Positions 37,747-47,799 of a DNA stretch of 64,000 nt are shown one piece after another (within the stretch, counting starts at the first letter, position 1; every line of letters starts with the position of its first letter). The position numbers and the translations under genes are program-made. Under the pieces are notes generated by a model. The model had not been told where the DNA came from and ran no database searches. It worked only from the letters and a program-made list of their open reading frames with translations. The stretch covers positions 1,181,501 through 1,245,500 of the forward strand of contig NZ_CP097484.1 in NCBI RefSeq assembly GCF_023546765.1. The letters are read 5' to 3'. Source of the stretch: Methylobacterium tardum (GTDB lineage: Bacteria; Pseudomonadota; Alphaproteobacteria; Rhizobiales; Beijerinckiaceae).

Positions 37747-38742
37747 TCAGATCACGAACAGCAGGTTCAGCCCGGCGCGCCGAAACCCTTCCTCGGCGAT
37801 CTTCAGATCGAGCCCGTAGGAGGCGATGTCGTCCGCCACCGGGTCGAGCGTCGGGGCCCGGTGCTGGTGCAGGTGCTTGATGTAGCTGTGGCAGGTCGTG
37901 CAGGTCTCGACCTGGATGTCCTTCGAGACCTCGTCGAGCCCGTAATAGCTGACGTTCTCACCGTCGCCGCAGGCTGTGCAGCGGATCCGGACGTGGTTCC
38001 AGTACGTGCCGCAGAGCGAGCAGCTCAGGTACCGAGCCTTGTCGGCCGGGGTCCAGGCGACCACGACGCTCGCCACCGGCGCGCCGCCGCAGCACGGGCA
38101 GACGCCGTCGGCCACCGGCTTCAGCGCCTTGGTGTCGAGGCGCGCGGCCTGCTCGGCGAGGCGCACCTGCAGCGCCGCCGAGACGAACACGCATTCGGCG
38201 ATCCGGTCCACCGGCAGCGCCCCTTCGAAGACCTGCAGGGCGAGGTCGAGGCGATCCTCCCGGGAGGCGGCGCGCAGGGACTCGCGCGCCGCGGCCGAAG
38301 CTTCGGGCGCCGTGTTGAGGTCCAGCGCGTCGAGCAGCGCCAGGAGGGTACCGTCGAAGCCCGTATCGGCCTCCAGGCTGTGCCGCGACAGGGGCGGCAT
38401 GCCGTGCTCGCTCCGCAGCGCTAGATCGGCGGCCTCCGGCAGCGTGGGAGCCGGGTCCTGCGCCTGGATCGCGCTCTGCGCCCGGGCAACCTCGGCGACG
38501 AACCGGAGATAGGCCTCCAGCGGATGACCGGGCGCGGCCTCGGCCAAGCGGGTGGCGCGGTCAGAGAACAGCGTCGTCGGATCCGGCAGGCGCACGAACG
38601 GGACCGAGCCGGAGATCCCGATCTTGTCCGGATCGGGCTTCAGCTCGCTGAAATCCCGGCGGCGGGGTTTGGGCGCCTCGGCGGGCGTCGGAGCCTTGTC
38701 CGCGGCCGGAGCCGCAGGTTTCCGCTTGAAGAAATTGGCCAC
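37747..38742 (-). CDS. fdhE: Formate dehydrogenase accessory protein FdhE
   Basis: The 331-residue cytosolic protein needed to mature respiratory formate dehydrogenases has four zinc or iron-binding CxxC pairs (CPCC, CSLC, CTAC, CTTC) spread over about residues 217-290. EETCTTCHSYIK-like C-terminal blocks and YYGLDEVS are FdhE-typical. GTG start, three bases after the gamma subunit stop, so it is the last gene of the formate dehydrogenase operon. Confidence 0.92.
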   Translation of the reverse strand: MANFFKRKPAAPAADKAPTPAEAPKPRRRDFSELKPDPDKIGISGSVPFVRLPDPTTLFSDRATRLAEAAPGHPLEAYLRFVAEVARAQSAIQAQDPAPTLPEAADLALRSEHGMPPLSRHSLEADTGFDGTLLALLDALDLNTAPEASAAARESLRAASREDRLDLALQVFEGALPVDRIAECVFVSAALQVRLAEQAARLDTKALKPVADGVCPCCGGAPVASVVVAWTPADKARYLSCSLCGTYWNHVRIRCTACGDGENVSYYGLDEVSKDIQVETCTTCHSYIKHLHQHRAPTLDPVADDIASYGLDLKIAEEGFRRAGLNLLFVI

Positions 38743-38745
38743 AAC

Positions 38746-39468
38746 TCAGGATCCGCGCTTGTCCACCGAGCCGTGGCGCGCCTTGCCGCCCGCGATCTGC
38801 CGGAACCACTTGCGGTGATGCCGGTAGGCCCAGCCGCCCGTGACCGTGCCGCGGACCATCGCCCGGCCGGTGCCGCGCACCCAGATGCCGGCATAGATGT
38901 GGACCACGATGATCGCGATGGCGATCACGGCGGCCAGCGAGTGGGCGAGCAGCGCCCAGCGCTGGGTCTCGATCGAGGTGAGCCCCCCGAAATAGGTGTT
39001 CCAGATCACCAGCCCGGTCACGAACATCACGCCGATCAGCGCGGTCTGGCCCCAGAACACGCCCTTCTGGCCGGCATTGTACTTGTCGAGCTCCGGCAGC
39101 CGGTCGTCGCGGTTGGTGACCACGTCGCCGATGTGCTTGGTCCACTCGACATCGTCCCTGTTGGGGATGTTGAGCTTCCAGAAGCGCACGAACAGGAAGA
39201 AGAAGCTGATGGCCAGCGCCACGCCGAACCACGGGTGGATCGCCCGGGTCGCCTGCCCGCCGCCGAACAGGCCGGTGAGCGAGAACAGGTAGGGCGTGAA
39301 CATCGCGAGCCCGGAGAGCGTCAGCAGCGTGAACAGAATCGCGGTGATCCAGTGGTTCACGCGCTGCACGCCCGTGTAGCGCGGGACGTACATCACCTCC
39401 GGCGCCGCGGACTTGGCGTGGTGGAGGGGGCGGGGATCGCCGTCCCGGATATCGCTGTGGATCGTCAT
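38746..39468 (-). CDS. fdoI: Formate dehydrogenase gamma subunit, membrane cytochrome b556
   Basis: The 240-residue protein has four membrane helices. QRVNHWITAILFTLLTLSG starts helix 1 with a heme-ligand histidine, FGVALAISFFFLFVRFWKL is helix 2, and HSLAAVIAIAIIVVHIYAG is the last with two histidines. It carries electrons from the beta subunit to the quinone pool. It is separated from the beta gene by 157 bases that contain a hairpin. Confidence 0.92.
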   Translation of the reverse strand: MTIHSDIRDGDPRPLHHAKSAAPEVMYVPRYTGVQRVNHWITAILFTLLTLSGLAMFTPYLFSLTGLFGGGQATRAIHPWFGVALAISFFFLFVRFWKLNIPNRDDVEWTKHIGDVVTNRDDRLPELDKYNAGQKGVFWGQTALIGVMFVTGLVIWNTYFGGLTSIETQRWALLAHSLAAVIAIAIIVVHIYAGIWVRGTGRAMVRGTVTGGWAYRHHRKWFRQIAGGKARHGSVDKRGS

Positions 39469-39584
39469 CGGCCTTCTCGCGCCTGATGCGGTGCCGGCCC
39501 CGCATCGCCGCGGAGGTGGCTCTGAAACGAAAAATAGGGTGGGACGGCTGCGCCGTCTCCACCGTGTCGGCTCCTGGATCCGCC

Positions 39585-39615
39585 TCTCCCCTTCCCCCTC
39601 GGAGGGGAAGGGAGA
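39585..39615. other. Hairpin in the fdoH-fdoI gap
   Basis: TCTCCC-c-TTCCCC pairs with GGGGAAGGGAGA around a 6-base loop, with one bulge. Lying inside an operon it may set mRNA stability or lower fdoI expression. Confidence 0.55.
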
Positions 39616-39625
39616 TCGTCACATC

Positions 39626-40561
39626 TCAGTGCGGCCGGGCCTCGCCGCCGCCATTCTCGCGGCGCTTGGCCTCGTCGTACTCGACCGCCTCTTCCTCCTC
39701 CTCGGGCACGACCTCGTTCGGGCCGGCCGTCACGTAGTGGAAGAAGCCCGCCACCGCCGCGAAGCCCATCGCGGCGAGACCGAACACCTTGGCGCCGCCC
39801 TTCCAGAAGGCGACCAGCGGTGAGATCTTCGGGTCGTTCGGCAGGCCGGCATAGAGGCTCGGCTGGTCGGCGTGGTGCAGCACGTACATGACGTGCGTGC
39901 CGCCGACCCCGGCCGGGTCGTAGAGGCCGGCATGCTCGAAGCCGCGCGACTTCAGGTCCTCGACGCGGTCGTGGGCCTGATCGATCATGGCCTGCTTGGT
40001 GCCGAACATGATCGAGCCGGTCGGGCAGGCCTTGGCGCAGGCCGGAGCCTGCCCCACCGCCACCCGGTCCGAGCACAGGGTGCACTTGTACGCCTTGTGG
40101 TCGGTCTGGCTGATGCGCGGAATGTTGAAGGGGCAGCCCTTCACGCAGTAGCCGCAGCCGATGCAGTTCTCCTCGATGAAGTCGGCGATGCCGTTGGAGT
40201 ACTGCACGATCGCGCCCGGCGACGGGCACGCCTTGAGGCAGCCCGGCTCGGTGCAGTGCATGCAGCCGTCCTTGCGGATCAGCCATTCGAGGTTGTTGGT
40301 CTCCGGGTTCTCGTACTCGGTAAACCGCATCAGGGTCCACGACTTCGGCGTGAGGTCGTGGGGGTTCTGGTAGGTGCCCGTATTGACACCGATGTCGTCG
40401 CGCAGGTCGTTCCACTCCTCGCAGGCCGACTGGCAGGCCTTGCAGCCGATGCACTTCGACACGTCGATGAGTTTGGCGACCTCCACCTGACGGCGGATCT
40501 CCGGCGGCGTCTCCGTGGAGGCGGAGCGCTGGCGGATGTCGAGGGAGCTGTAGTCAGCCAT
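39626..40561 (-). CDS. fdoH: Formate dehydrogenase beta subunit, 4Fe-4S ferredoxin type
   Basis: The 311-residue protein binds four [4Fe-4S] clusters. The cysteine groups are [37 protein letters not shown] and CTLCSDR...CAKACP. A single C-terminal membrane helix (about 255-275, [16 protein letters not shown]) anchors it. It relays electrons from FdoG to the gamma subunit. GGGGGAGCGG precedes the start, 15 bases after fdoG ends. Confidence 0.95.
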   Translation of the reverse strand: MADYSSLDIRQRSASTETPPEIRRQVEVAKLIDVSKCIGCKACQSACEEWNDLRDDIGVNTGTYQNPHDLTPKSWTLMRFTEYENPETNNLEWLIRKDGCMHCTEPGCLKACPSPGAIVQYSNGIADFIEENCIGCGYCVKGCPFNIPRISQTDHKAYKCTLCSDRVAVGQAPACAKACPTGSIMFGTKQAMIDQAHDRVEDLKSRGFEHAGLYDPAGVGGTHVMYVLHHADQPSLYAGLPNDPKISPLVAFWKGGAKVFGLAAMGFAAVAGFFHYVTAGPNEVVPEEEEEAVEYDEAKRRENGGGEARPH

Positions 40562-40576
40562 GTCTGCCGCTCCCCC

Positions 40577-43500
40577 TTACGCGACCGCGTCCGACGGAGG
40601 CGTGGTCGGCTCGATGTTCACGAGCCAGGCCTTGAACTCCGGCGTCTCGGTGTTCGCGTCGCCCACGACCGGCGTGAGCGAGTTCGGGTGCCATCCTTTC
40701 TTGGTGTGGCCCATGAAGCCCCAGTGCTGCGGGATGCCGACGACGTGGACGGGCTTGCCGTCGCAGATCAGCGGCTTGATCCGCTTCGTCACCACGGCCT
40801 TGGCCTTCAGGGAGCCGCGCTTCGACCAGACGCGGACCCATCCGCCCTTGGCGATGCCCTTCTCCTTGGCGAGCTCCTCCGAGATCTCCACGAAGGCCTC
40901 CGGCTGGAGGATCGCGTTGATCCGGGCGTGCTTGGTCCACCCGTGGAAGTGCTCGGTCAGGCGGTAACTCGTCGCCGCGTAGGGGAACTCCTTCGCGTCG
41001 CCGAGATCGGCCAGATCGTCCTTGAAGATGCGGGACGCGGGCGCGCCCTTGATCTTCGGGAAGGCGAGGTTGGCCACCGGGGACTCGAAGGGCTCGTAAT
41101 GCGCCGGGAACGGCCCGTCGCGCATGAGACCCCGGGTCCACAGACGGGCGACGCCCTCCTGGTTCAGGATGAACGGCCCGACGCCCTTATCGGGGGCGAC
41201 GGTGACGCCGTAATCCGGCACGTCGAAGCCGATCCACTGCTTGCCGTTCCACTCGATGAGCTTCTTCTTCTCCGACCACGGACGACCCTCGGGGTCGCAC
41301 GAGGCGCGGTTGTAGAGCACGCGCCGGTTGGCCGGCCACGCGAAGGCCCAGTTGGGCGCGATGCCGCGATCGCCGGGATCGGTGTTGTCCCGGCGGGCCA
41401 TCATGTTGCCCTTCTCGGTGTAGCAGCCCGAGTAGATCCAGCAGCCGCAGGCGGTCGTCCCGTCGTCCTTAAGCTGGGCGAAGCCGTCGACCTGCTTGCC
41501 CGCCGGGATGATGGTCCCGTTGAGGTCCGGCGTCGGCGCCAGCGTGTAGCCGTTGAGCTCGCGGGCGAGCTCGGTCGGCGTCGGCGACTCGGCGATCGCG
41601 TAGTCCCACTTCAGATTGACAATCGGGTCCGGGAAGGCCCCGCCGTCCTTCTTGTAGGCCGCCTTCACGCGGAGGAAGATCTCCGACATGATCTCGATGT
41701 CCGAGCGGCACTCGCCCGGCGCTTCCTGCGCCTGCCAGTGCCACTGCAGCCAGCGGCTGGAGTTCGACAGCGAGCCTTCCTCCTCCACGAACAGGGTGGT
41801 CGGAAGCTCGAACACCTCGGTCTGGATCTTGGTCGGATCGACGTCGTTGTACTCGCCGTGGTTCTCCCAGAACCGGGCCGTCTCCGTCTTGAGCGGATCC
41901 ATCACCACGATGAACTTCATCTTGGAGAAGGCTTCCGTCATCTTGGCGCGATTCGGGAACGACAGCAGGGGGTTGAAGCCCTGGATGACGTAGCCGGTCA
42001 TCTTGCCCTGCTTGGCGAGCTCGAACCCGCGCAGCACATCGTAGGTCGGCACGTCGAGCTTGGGCAGATAATCGTACGCCCAGTCGTTCTCCTTCGTGGC
42101 CTTGTCGCCCCACATCGCCTTCTGAAACGAGACGAAGAACTTGTTGTAGTTCTGCCAGTAGCTCGTCTGTCCGGGACGCAGCGGCTTGAACTGCCGCTTG
42201 GCGATGTAGCTCGCGTAGTCGGGCTCCTTCTCCACCGGGATGTTGAGGTACCCGGGGATCAGGTTCGACATCAGTCCGATATCGGTCAGCCCCTGGATGT
42301 TGGAGTGACCGCGCAGGGCCTGCATGCCGCCGCCGAGCACGCCGATGTTCCCGAGCAGCGTCTGCACGATGCACATCGAGCGGATGTTCTGCGAGCCCTT
42401 GGAGTGATGGGTCCAGCCGAGGGCGTAGAGCGAGGCCATCGACTTCTCGGGGGAAGCCGTCGTCGCCATCAGCTCGCAGACCTTCAGGAAGGTCTCCTTG
42501 GGCGAGCCGCAGATCTTCTCGACCATCTCGGGGGTGTAGATCGAGACGTGCTTCTTCAGGAGCTGCATCACGCAGCGCGGGTGCTGCATCGTCTCGTCGA
42601 CCACGGCGTAGCCGTCGGGGCCGATCTCGTAGTCCCAGGTGGTCTTGTCGTAGTCGCGCTTGTCCGCGTCGTAGCCCGCGAACAGGCCCTCGCTGAAGTC
42701 GTAGCCCTCGCGGACCACGTACCCGGCGTTGGTGTAGGCGGAGACGTAGCGGTGCTGCAGCTTGTCGTTGTCGAGCAGGTACTTGGCCACGCCCGACAGG
42801 AACGCGATGTCGGTCCCCTGCCGGATCGGGCAGTAGAGATCGGCCACCGACGCCGTGCGGGTGAAGCGCGGATCGGCGACGATCAGCTTGGCATTGTTAT
42901 GAGCTTTCGCCTCGGCGACCCACTTGAAGCCGCAGGGATGCGCCTCGGCGGCATTGCCGCCCATCACGGTGATCACGTCCGCGTGCTTGATGTCCATCCA
43001 GAGGTTGGTCATCGCACCGCGTCCGAAGGAGGGCGCCAAACTGGCGACCGACGGACCGTGTCAAACTCTGGCCTGATTGTCGAAGACCAGAGCCCCCATG
43101 CTTCGGACTGTCTTGTAAGTCAGCCAGGCCGTCTCGTTGGTAGTGGCCGAGGCTCCGAGGAAGCCCATCGTGGTCCAGCGGTTGACCGTGAGGTCGCCGT
43201 TCTTGGCCACGAAGTTCTTGTCCCGATCCTCCTTCATCAGCTGCGCGATGCGGTCGAGGGCGAAGTCCCAGGAGACTCGCTTGAACTCGGAGGAACCCGG
43301 GGCGCGATGGAGCGGGTACTTGGTGCGGGTTTCGGCGTGCACGAAGTCGAGCAGCGCCGAGCCCTTCGGGCAGAGCGTGCCACGGTTGACCGGATGATCC
43401 GGATCACCTTCGATATGCATCACCGAGGAGCGCGCGTTCTTCGAACGGTCGCCCAGACTGTAGAGGATGACGCCGCACGCGACCGAGCAATACGGGCAGG

Positions 43501-43657
43501 TGTTGCGGGTCTCGCGCATCTGCGCGAGCTTGAAGGGCCGCACTGCGGCGGCCATGGCGGGCTCAAGTCCGCCGAATCCGAGCGCGCCTAGCGAGCCGCC
43601 CGCGAGGCCGGCGCCGGCCCCCTTGAGCAGGCCACGCCTCGAGACCTGGACCGTCAT
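40577..43657 (-). CDS. fdoG: Formate dehydrogenase catalytic alpha subunit, selenocysteine-containing (UGA at 43061-43063)
   Basis: The frame runs from ATG 43657 to 40577, 1026 residues counting one in-frame UGA as residue 199. The start has a twin-arginine export signal (SRRGLLKG), so the enzyme faces the periplasm. CPYCSVAC (Cys54, Cys57, Cys61) with Cys96 binds the [4Fe-4S] cluster. DNQARV-U-HGPSVASLAP matches the active site of E. coli FdnG/FdoG, where the residue is selenocysteine at almost the same position (196). Length also matches (1015 in E. coli). A SECIS-like hairpin follows the UGA. It oxidises formate with molybdenum or tungsten bis-MGD and feeds FdoH/FdoI. Reading the UGA as stop would split it in two. 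Confidence 0.93.
43031..43063 (-). promoter_or_regulatory. UGA codon and bacterial SECIS-like hairpin in fdoG
   Basis: Eleven bases after the UGA the mRNA can fold as GGU-CGCCA-GUU-UGGCG-CCC: a 5-bp upper stem with apical loop GUU, an unpaired U in the 5' arm, and a G-C lower pair set. The E. coli formate dehydrogenase SECIS has the same 11-base spacing, loop GU and bulged U, the features read by SelB. Confidence 0.85.
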
Positions 43658-43755
43658 CTCCGCTCCGTAAAAGCGATCTGGTATAATTCCAGGGTGTCCC
43701 AAAAAATCGTGCCCCAGGCAAGTGCGGTGGCGTGACACAGCAAACGACTTTGTCC

Positions 43756-43779
43756 CGGGTGAAGCAATACGTTCACCCG
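43756..43779. other. Perfect hairpin upstream of fdoG
   Basis: CGGGTGAA / TTCACCCG arms surround an 8-base loop. It lies between the small secreted gene's stop and fdoG, in AT-richer sequence. It may be an operator for the formate operon or a terminator of the upstream gene; no T run follows on the minus strand. Confidence 0.5.
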
Positions 43780-43811
43780 AGCCATTATCATCCTGCCGTG
43801 AAACGATTTTT

Positions 43812-44162
43812 TTACTTGCTTGGATTTGCCGGGTTGGTCCCCGAGGGGCTCGCCGTGCGGTGCTCCAGGGGGGCCTGCGGCTCGGTGGCGGAGGAGCCGC
43901 CAGGATTGGCCGGCGGGACCGGACGGTTCGCGTTTTCCTGGATCGAGTGGCCACCCGGATCCGGAGCATCCTTAGCGGCAGATTGCTCCCGGGGGACAGG
44001 CGCTTGGCTCCAGCCGTCCTGGGCGCTGCGGGACTTATCGCCCATGGCGTCGATGCCCTTGATCTCCCCCGGCTTCGTCTGAGCGCGAGCGGGCGATCCG
44101 ACCGCCACCGCCGCGAGGATTGCCAGCACCGGCAAGGAGACGAAGGACAGCGAGCGGGACAA
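43812..44162 (-). CDS. Small exported protein, unknown function
   Basis: The 116-residue protein, TTG start at 44162 (the only usable start; GGAG lies seven bases upstream), has a signal peptide of about 27 residues ending ARAQ. The mature part is Pro/Ser/Asn-rich and probably disordered. It lies upstream of the formate dehydrogenase operon on the same strand, with a hairpin between. No family recognised. Confidence 0.45.
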   Translation of the reverse strand: MSRSLSFVSLPVLAILAAVAVGSPARAQTKPGEIKGIDAMGDKSRSAQDGWSQAPVPREQSAAKDAPDPGGHSIQENANRPVPPANPGGSSATEPQAPLEHRTASPSGTNPANPSK

Positions 44163-44340
44163 GGAGCGGCTCCGGGTAGCGGGAGATCAGCCGGGCAACG
44201 TCGCCCTCGCGCGGCCAGTTCCGACCTGCGACGCCGGCCGCGCCCCGCCATGGCATGCCAGCCCTGCATCGCGCGCAGTGACATCTCCTTAACCAAGCGC
44301 GGCCATTCTGGCGGAGTGCAGGCGCGAGGGTTTTCGGATC

Positions 44341-44526
44341 ATGTCGAAACCGCTTCCGGAGCGTCCTGGCGAGACGGCACCGAATTCCGCCGCCGCGACC
44401 CTGACTGCAGGCGTGCGCCGCCATCTCGGCCAGAACCTGCGCACCCTCTATGCCGACACCCTCGCGGCGCCGGCCAATCAGCGCCTCGAAGATCTGGTGG
44501 CCCAGCTCAGCAAGCCGAAGCGCTGA
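44341..44526 (+). CDS. NepR-like anti-sigma factor, small protein
   Basis: The 61-residue protein has GVRRHLGQNLRTLYADTLAA followed by NQRLEDLVAQLSKP. This resembles the NepR core (two helices with a conserved hydrophobic and LR-x-x-Y pattern) that binds sigma-EcfG and is titrated by PhyR in the alphaproteobacterial general stress response. phyR and ecfG are not next to it, so it may be an orphan paralogue. The assignment rests on a short pattern. Confidence 0.5.
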   Translation: MSKPLPERPGETAPNSAAATLTAGVRRHLGQNLRTLYADTLAAPANQRLEDLVAQLSKPKR

Positions 44527-45021
44527 AACGGCTGCATCGCCGGCCGCTCCCGCAGCCCTACGGACGTCTCTCCGAGATCGCCTTACCCTCGGCGCAGTGA
44601 GGGCGCTGAACCGGCGCCTCGGCCCAGCGCGATCCTGTGCACGGGCACACGAGCGACGCGAGGCCCAACCTCGATGGGCGCCGATGGACCGACACGGTGC
44701 GCACCGCGCACTTTCGGACCCGACACCGCCAGACACTTATTCATGTGTGATGGCGCACGTCAGATCGTTCGCTTCGCCAAACCCTGCGAGGCGTAAAGTT
44801 TCTTCCCCGTGGAGTTAGTCCGGGAGAAGATCCATGCCATCTGGGGAGCTACATCTCTGATCAGGCTTGCCTTCTCGGCGAATCCAACGATCCTTCGCCA
44901 GGCATGAACTCGCGTGGCCTCACGCGTCGAGCTTGACTTCGTTCGGTAAAAAGAACGATTTCCCGGTATCTGGGGCGCAGGCCCCTGCGACGCATCCGCG
45001 AACGGCTGGGGATCGGACGAG
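44527..45021. other. 495-base intergenic region before the sulfate operon
   Basis: No convincing gene. It is less GC-rich than its surroundings after 44740. TTGACT at 44933-44938 could be a -35 box, and an inverted repeat TCGTTC-(8)-GAACGA at 44939-44958 overlaps its downstream side, suggesting a regulated promoter for the sulfate genes. Two tiny start-stop frames (44834, 44904) were seen but not supported. Confidence 0.4.
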
Positions 45022-46059
45022 ATGAAGAACGCTTCAGGCCGGGGCTGGGTCGCCCGGGCGATCGGGCTGTCGCTGCTGGCCGGAGCCGGCCTATGGACCT
45101 GCGCGCTGCCGGCCGCGGCGGAGACCGCGCTCCTGAACGTCTCGTACGATCCGACCCGCGAGCTCTATCGGGAGATCAACGCCGCCTTCGCGGAGCAGTG
45201 GAAGGCGAAGACCGGCGAGGCCATCACGGTGCGGGCTTCGCATGGTGGCTCGGGCGCGCAGGCGCGCACGGTGATCGACGGCGTCGACGCCGATGTGGTC
45301 ACCCTTGGCATCCCGTCCGACATCGATGCGATCGCCAAGCTCACCCACAAGATCCCGGATGACTGGCGCAGCAAGCTGCCGAACACGGCGACGCCCTACA
45401 CCTCCACCGTGGTGTTCCTCGTCCGCAAGGGCAATCCGAAGGGCATCAAGGACTGGGCCGACCTGATCAAGCCGGACGTGAAGGTGATCACCCCGAATCC
45501 GAAGACCTCGGCAGGCGGGCGCTGGAACTTCCTCGCCGCCTGGGGCTACGCCTACAATCAGGAGAAGAAGGCTGACGCGGCCGATGCCTTTGTCGGGCAG
45601 GTCTACAAGAACGTGCCGGTGCTCGACACCGGTGCCCGCGGCTCCACGGTGACCTTCGCGCAGCGCGGCCTCGGCGACGTGCTCCCGACCTGGGAGAACG
45701 AGGCCTACCTGGTGCTTCAGGAATTCGGTGCCGACAAGTTCGACATCGTCTCGCCGCCGAGCTCGATCTACGCCGAGCCGCCGGTCGCCCTCGTGGCGGC
45801 CAATGCCGAGCGCAAGGGGACGACGAAGGCCGCGCAGGCCTATCTCGACTTCCTCTACACCGACCGGGCGCAGGCGATCTTCGCCAAGCACCATTACCGG
45901 CCGATCAAGCGTGAGGCCGCGGCGCCGGCCGACCTCGCCCAGCTCCCCGACATCAAGCTGTTCAAGATCGAGGATCTGCAGGGCTCCTGGGACGAGATCC
46001 AGAAGCGGAACTTCGACGCCGGCGGCCTGTTCGACCGTTTGAGCCGGGCTGGCCGCTGA
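45022..46059 (+). CDS. Periplasmic sulfate-binding protein of the ABC transporter
   Basis: The 345-residue protein has a signal peptide (about 1-34, ending AAAE). The mature protein starts LLNVSYDPTRELYREIN, contains SHGGSGAQARTVIDG (sulfate-binding loop) and NPKTSAGGRWNFLAAWGYA, as in Sbp and CysP. It is the first gene of the sulfate operon and delivers sulfate or thiosulfate to CysT/CysW. Sbp and CysP cannot be told apart with confidence. Confidence 0.93.
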   Translation: MKNASGRGWVARAIGLSLLAGAGLWTCALPAAAETALLNVSYDPTRELYREINAAFAEQWKAKTGEAITVRASHGGSGAQARTVIDGVDADVVTLGIPSDIDAIAKLTHKIPDDWRSKLPNTATPYTSTVVFLVRKGNPKGIKDWADLIKPDVKVITPNPKTSAGGRWNFLAAWGYAYNQEKKADAADAFVGQVYKNVPVLDTGARGSTVTFAQRGLGDVLPTWENEAYLVLQEFGADKFDIVSPPSSIYAEPPVALVAANAERKGTTKAAQAYLDFLYTDRAQAIFAKHHYRPIKREAAAPADLAQLPDIKLFKIEDLQGSWDEIQKRNFDAGGLFDRLSRAGR

Positions 46060-46070
46060 GGCTTGAGACC

Positions 46071-46925
46071 ATGGTCGAGACGCCCCGCCCTCGTTGGACC
46101 TTCCGACGGCCGAGCGTGATCCCGGGTTTCGGGATCAGCTTCGGCTACACGCTGACCTGCCTCGGCCTGATCGTACTCCTGCCGCTCGCCGGGCTGGTGG
46201 TGAAGGCGTCGGGGCTCGGTCTCTCCGGGATCTGGGACGTCGCCACCGATCCGCGGGTGGCGAGCGCCCTGCGGATCAGCTTCGGCGTCTCCGCCATCGC
46301 GGCTCTCGTCGCCTCCGTGTTCGGTTTTCTCGTGGCCTGGGTGCTGACGCGCTACCGCTTCCCGGGTCGCAAGCTCGTCGACGCGGCGGTGGACCTGCCC
46401 TTCGCCCTGCCGACCGCGGTCGCCGGCATCGCGCTCGCCTCGCTCTACGCCCCGGACGGGCTGCTCGGCGCGCCGCTCGCGCGCCTCGGCATCCGGGCGG
46501 CCTACACGCCGATCGGCATCTTCATCGCCATGGTGTTCATCGGCCTGCCCTTCGCGGTGCGGACCGTGCAGCCGCTGATCGCCGAGATCGACAAGGAGAT
46601 CGAGGAGGCCTCCGCCACCCTCGGGGCGACGCGGTTCGGGACGCTCACCCGGGTCGTGCTGCCGCCGCTGATCCCGGCGGTGCTCACCGGCTTCGCCCTG
46701 GCCTTCGCCCGGGGCGTCGGCGAGTACGGCTCGATCATCTTCATCGCCGGCAACCTTCCTTACGTGTCGGAGATCGCGCCGCTGCTGATCGTCATCAAGC
46801 TCTCCGAGTTCGACTACGGCGGCGCGGCCGCCATCGCGACGATCATGCTCGGGATCTCGTTCCTGACGCTGCTCGCCATCAACCTGATCCAGGCCTGGTC
46901 ACGGAGGCGGTTCGGCTATGTCTGA
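46071..46925 (+). CDS. cysT: Sulfate ABC transporter permease CysT (CysU)
   Basis: The 284-residue inner-membrane protein has six helices. Its EAA-loop reads [24 protein letters not shown] and contacts Cys[15 protein letters not shown] is typical of CysT. It starts 12 bases after the binding-protein gene and overlaps cysW by eight bases. Confidence 0.93.
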   Translation: MVETPRPRWTFRRPSVIPGFGISFGYTLTCLGLIVLLPLAGLVVKASGLGLSGIWDVATDPRVASALRISFGVSAIAALVASVFGFLVAWVLTRYRFPGRKLVDAAVDLPFALPTAVAGIALASLYAPDGLLGAPLARLGIRAAYTPIGIFIAMVFIGLPFAVRTVQPLIAEIDKEIEEASATLGATRFGTLTRVVLPPLIPAVLTGFALAFARGVGEYGSIIFIAGNLPYVSEIAPLLIVIKLSEFDYGGAAAIATIMLGISFLTLLAINLIQAWSRRRFGYV

Positions 46926-47799
46926 GATCTTCTCGCCCGCCTTCGTGCCCGCCGCCAAGCCGGCACCGGCCGCCTCCGAGGGCGCCGGCGTCCGCGCGGT
47001 CCTGATCGGGATCGCGGTGGCGTTCCTGGCCCTGTTCCTGGTGCTGCCGCTGTTCGCGGTGTTCATCCAGGCCTTCTCGAAGGGGATCGACGCTTTCCTG
47101 GACGCCTTCCGGGAGCCCGATGCGTGGAGCGCGATCCGCCTGACCCTGACGGTGGCGGCGATCGCGGTGCCGTTCAACGTGGTGTTCGGGCTCGCCGCCT
47201 CCTGGGCCATCGCCAAGTTCGAGTTCCCCGGCAAGTCGCTGCTGATCACGCTCATCGACCTGCCGTTCTCGGTCTCGCCGGTGGTCTCGGGGATGATCTA
47301 CGTGCTGCTGTTCGGGTCCCAGGGCCTGTTCGGCTCCTGGCTCATCGATCACGGCATCCAGATCCTGTTCGCGCTGCCGGGGATCGTGCTGGCGACGGTG
47401 TTCGTGACCTTCCCGTTCGTCGCCCGCGAGCTGATCCCGCTGATGCAGGAGCAGGGCACCGCCGAGGAGGAGGCGGCGCTGACGCTGGGCGCCTCCGGCC
47501 TGCACGCGTTCCGGACGGTGACGCTGCCCAATATCCGCTGGGGCCTGCTCTACAGCGTGCTCCTCTGCAATGCCCGGGCGATGGGTGAATTCGGAGCGGT
47601 GTCGGTGGTGTCGGGCCACATCCGCGGCCTGACCAACACCATCCCACTCCACGTGGAGATCCTCTACAATGAGTACAACTTCGTCGCCGCATTCGCCGTC
47701 GCTTCGCTCCTCGCCGTCCTTGCCCTCATCACCCTCGTCCTCAAATCCGCCCTCGAATGGCGCTTCGCAGGCGACCTCGCGCACGGCCGGGCTCACTGA
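46918..47799 (+). CDS. cysW: Sulfate ABC transporter permease CysW
   Basis: The 293-residue permease partners CysT. It has six helices and an EAA-type loop ([24 protein letters not shown]). [15 protein letters not shown] and [11 protein letters not shown] near the end are CysW-specific. Its 3' part overlaps the only in-frame ATG available for cysA by about 130 bases. Confidence 0.93.
   Translation: MSEIFSPAFVPAAKPAPAASEGAGVRAVLIGIAVAFLALFLVLPLFAVFIQAFSKGIDAFLDAFREPDAWSAIRLTLTVAAIAVPFNVVFGLAASWAIAKFEFPGKSLLITLIDLPFSVSPVVSGMIYVLLFGSQGLFGSWLIDHGIQILFALPGIVLATVFVTFPFVARELIPLMQEQGTAEEEAALTLGASGLHAFRTVTLPNIRWGLLYSVLLCNARAMGEFGAVSVVSGHIRGLTNTIPLHVEILYNEYNFVAAFAVASLLAVLALITLVLKSALEWRFAGDLAHGRAH

Noticed and set aside
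39872..43591. Very long open frame on the plus strand opposite fdoG and fdoH (over 1200 codons)
   Set aside because: It is a GC-rich antisense shadow; the minus-strand proteins match known subunits throughout.
40577..43657. Reading fdoG as a frameshifted or nonsense pseudogene, or as two genes
   Set aside because: Both parts are in the same frame, and the break is a UGA at the known selenocysteine site with a SECIS-like hairpin.
43680..43720. Sigma-54 type promoter (GGGCACG then TTTTTTGG) before fdoG
   Set aside because: The -12 GC is not present at the right spacing; a poor match to the consensus.
44834..44936. Two tiny frames (8 and 10 codons) before the sulfate operon as cysteine-sensing leader peptides
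   Set aside because: Neither contains cysteine codons, and only one has a fair ribosome binding site; chance is more likely.
44527..45021. tRNA-Sec (selC) near the formate dehydrogenase genes
   Set aside because: No tRNA-like fold or UCA-anticodon arm could be found in this or other intergenic regions by eye.
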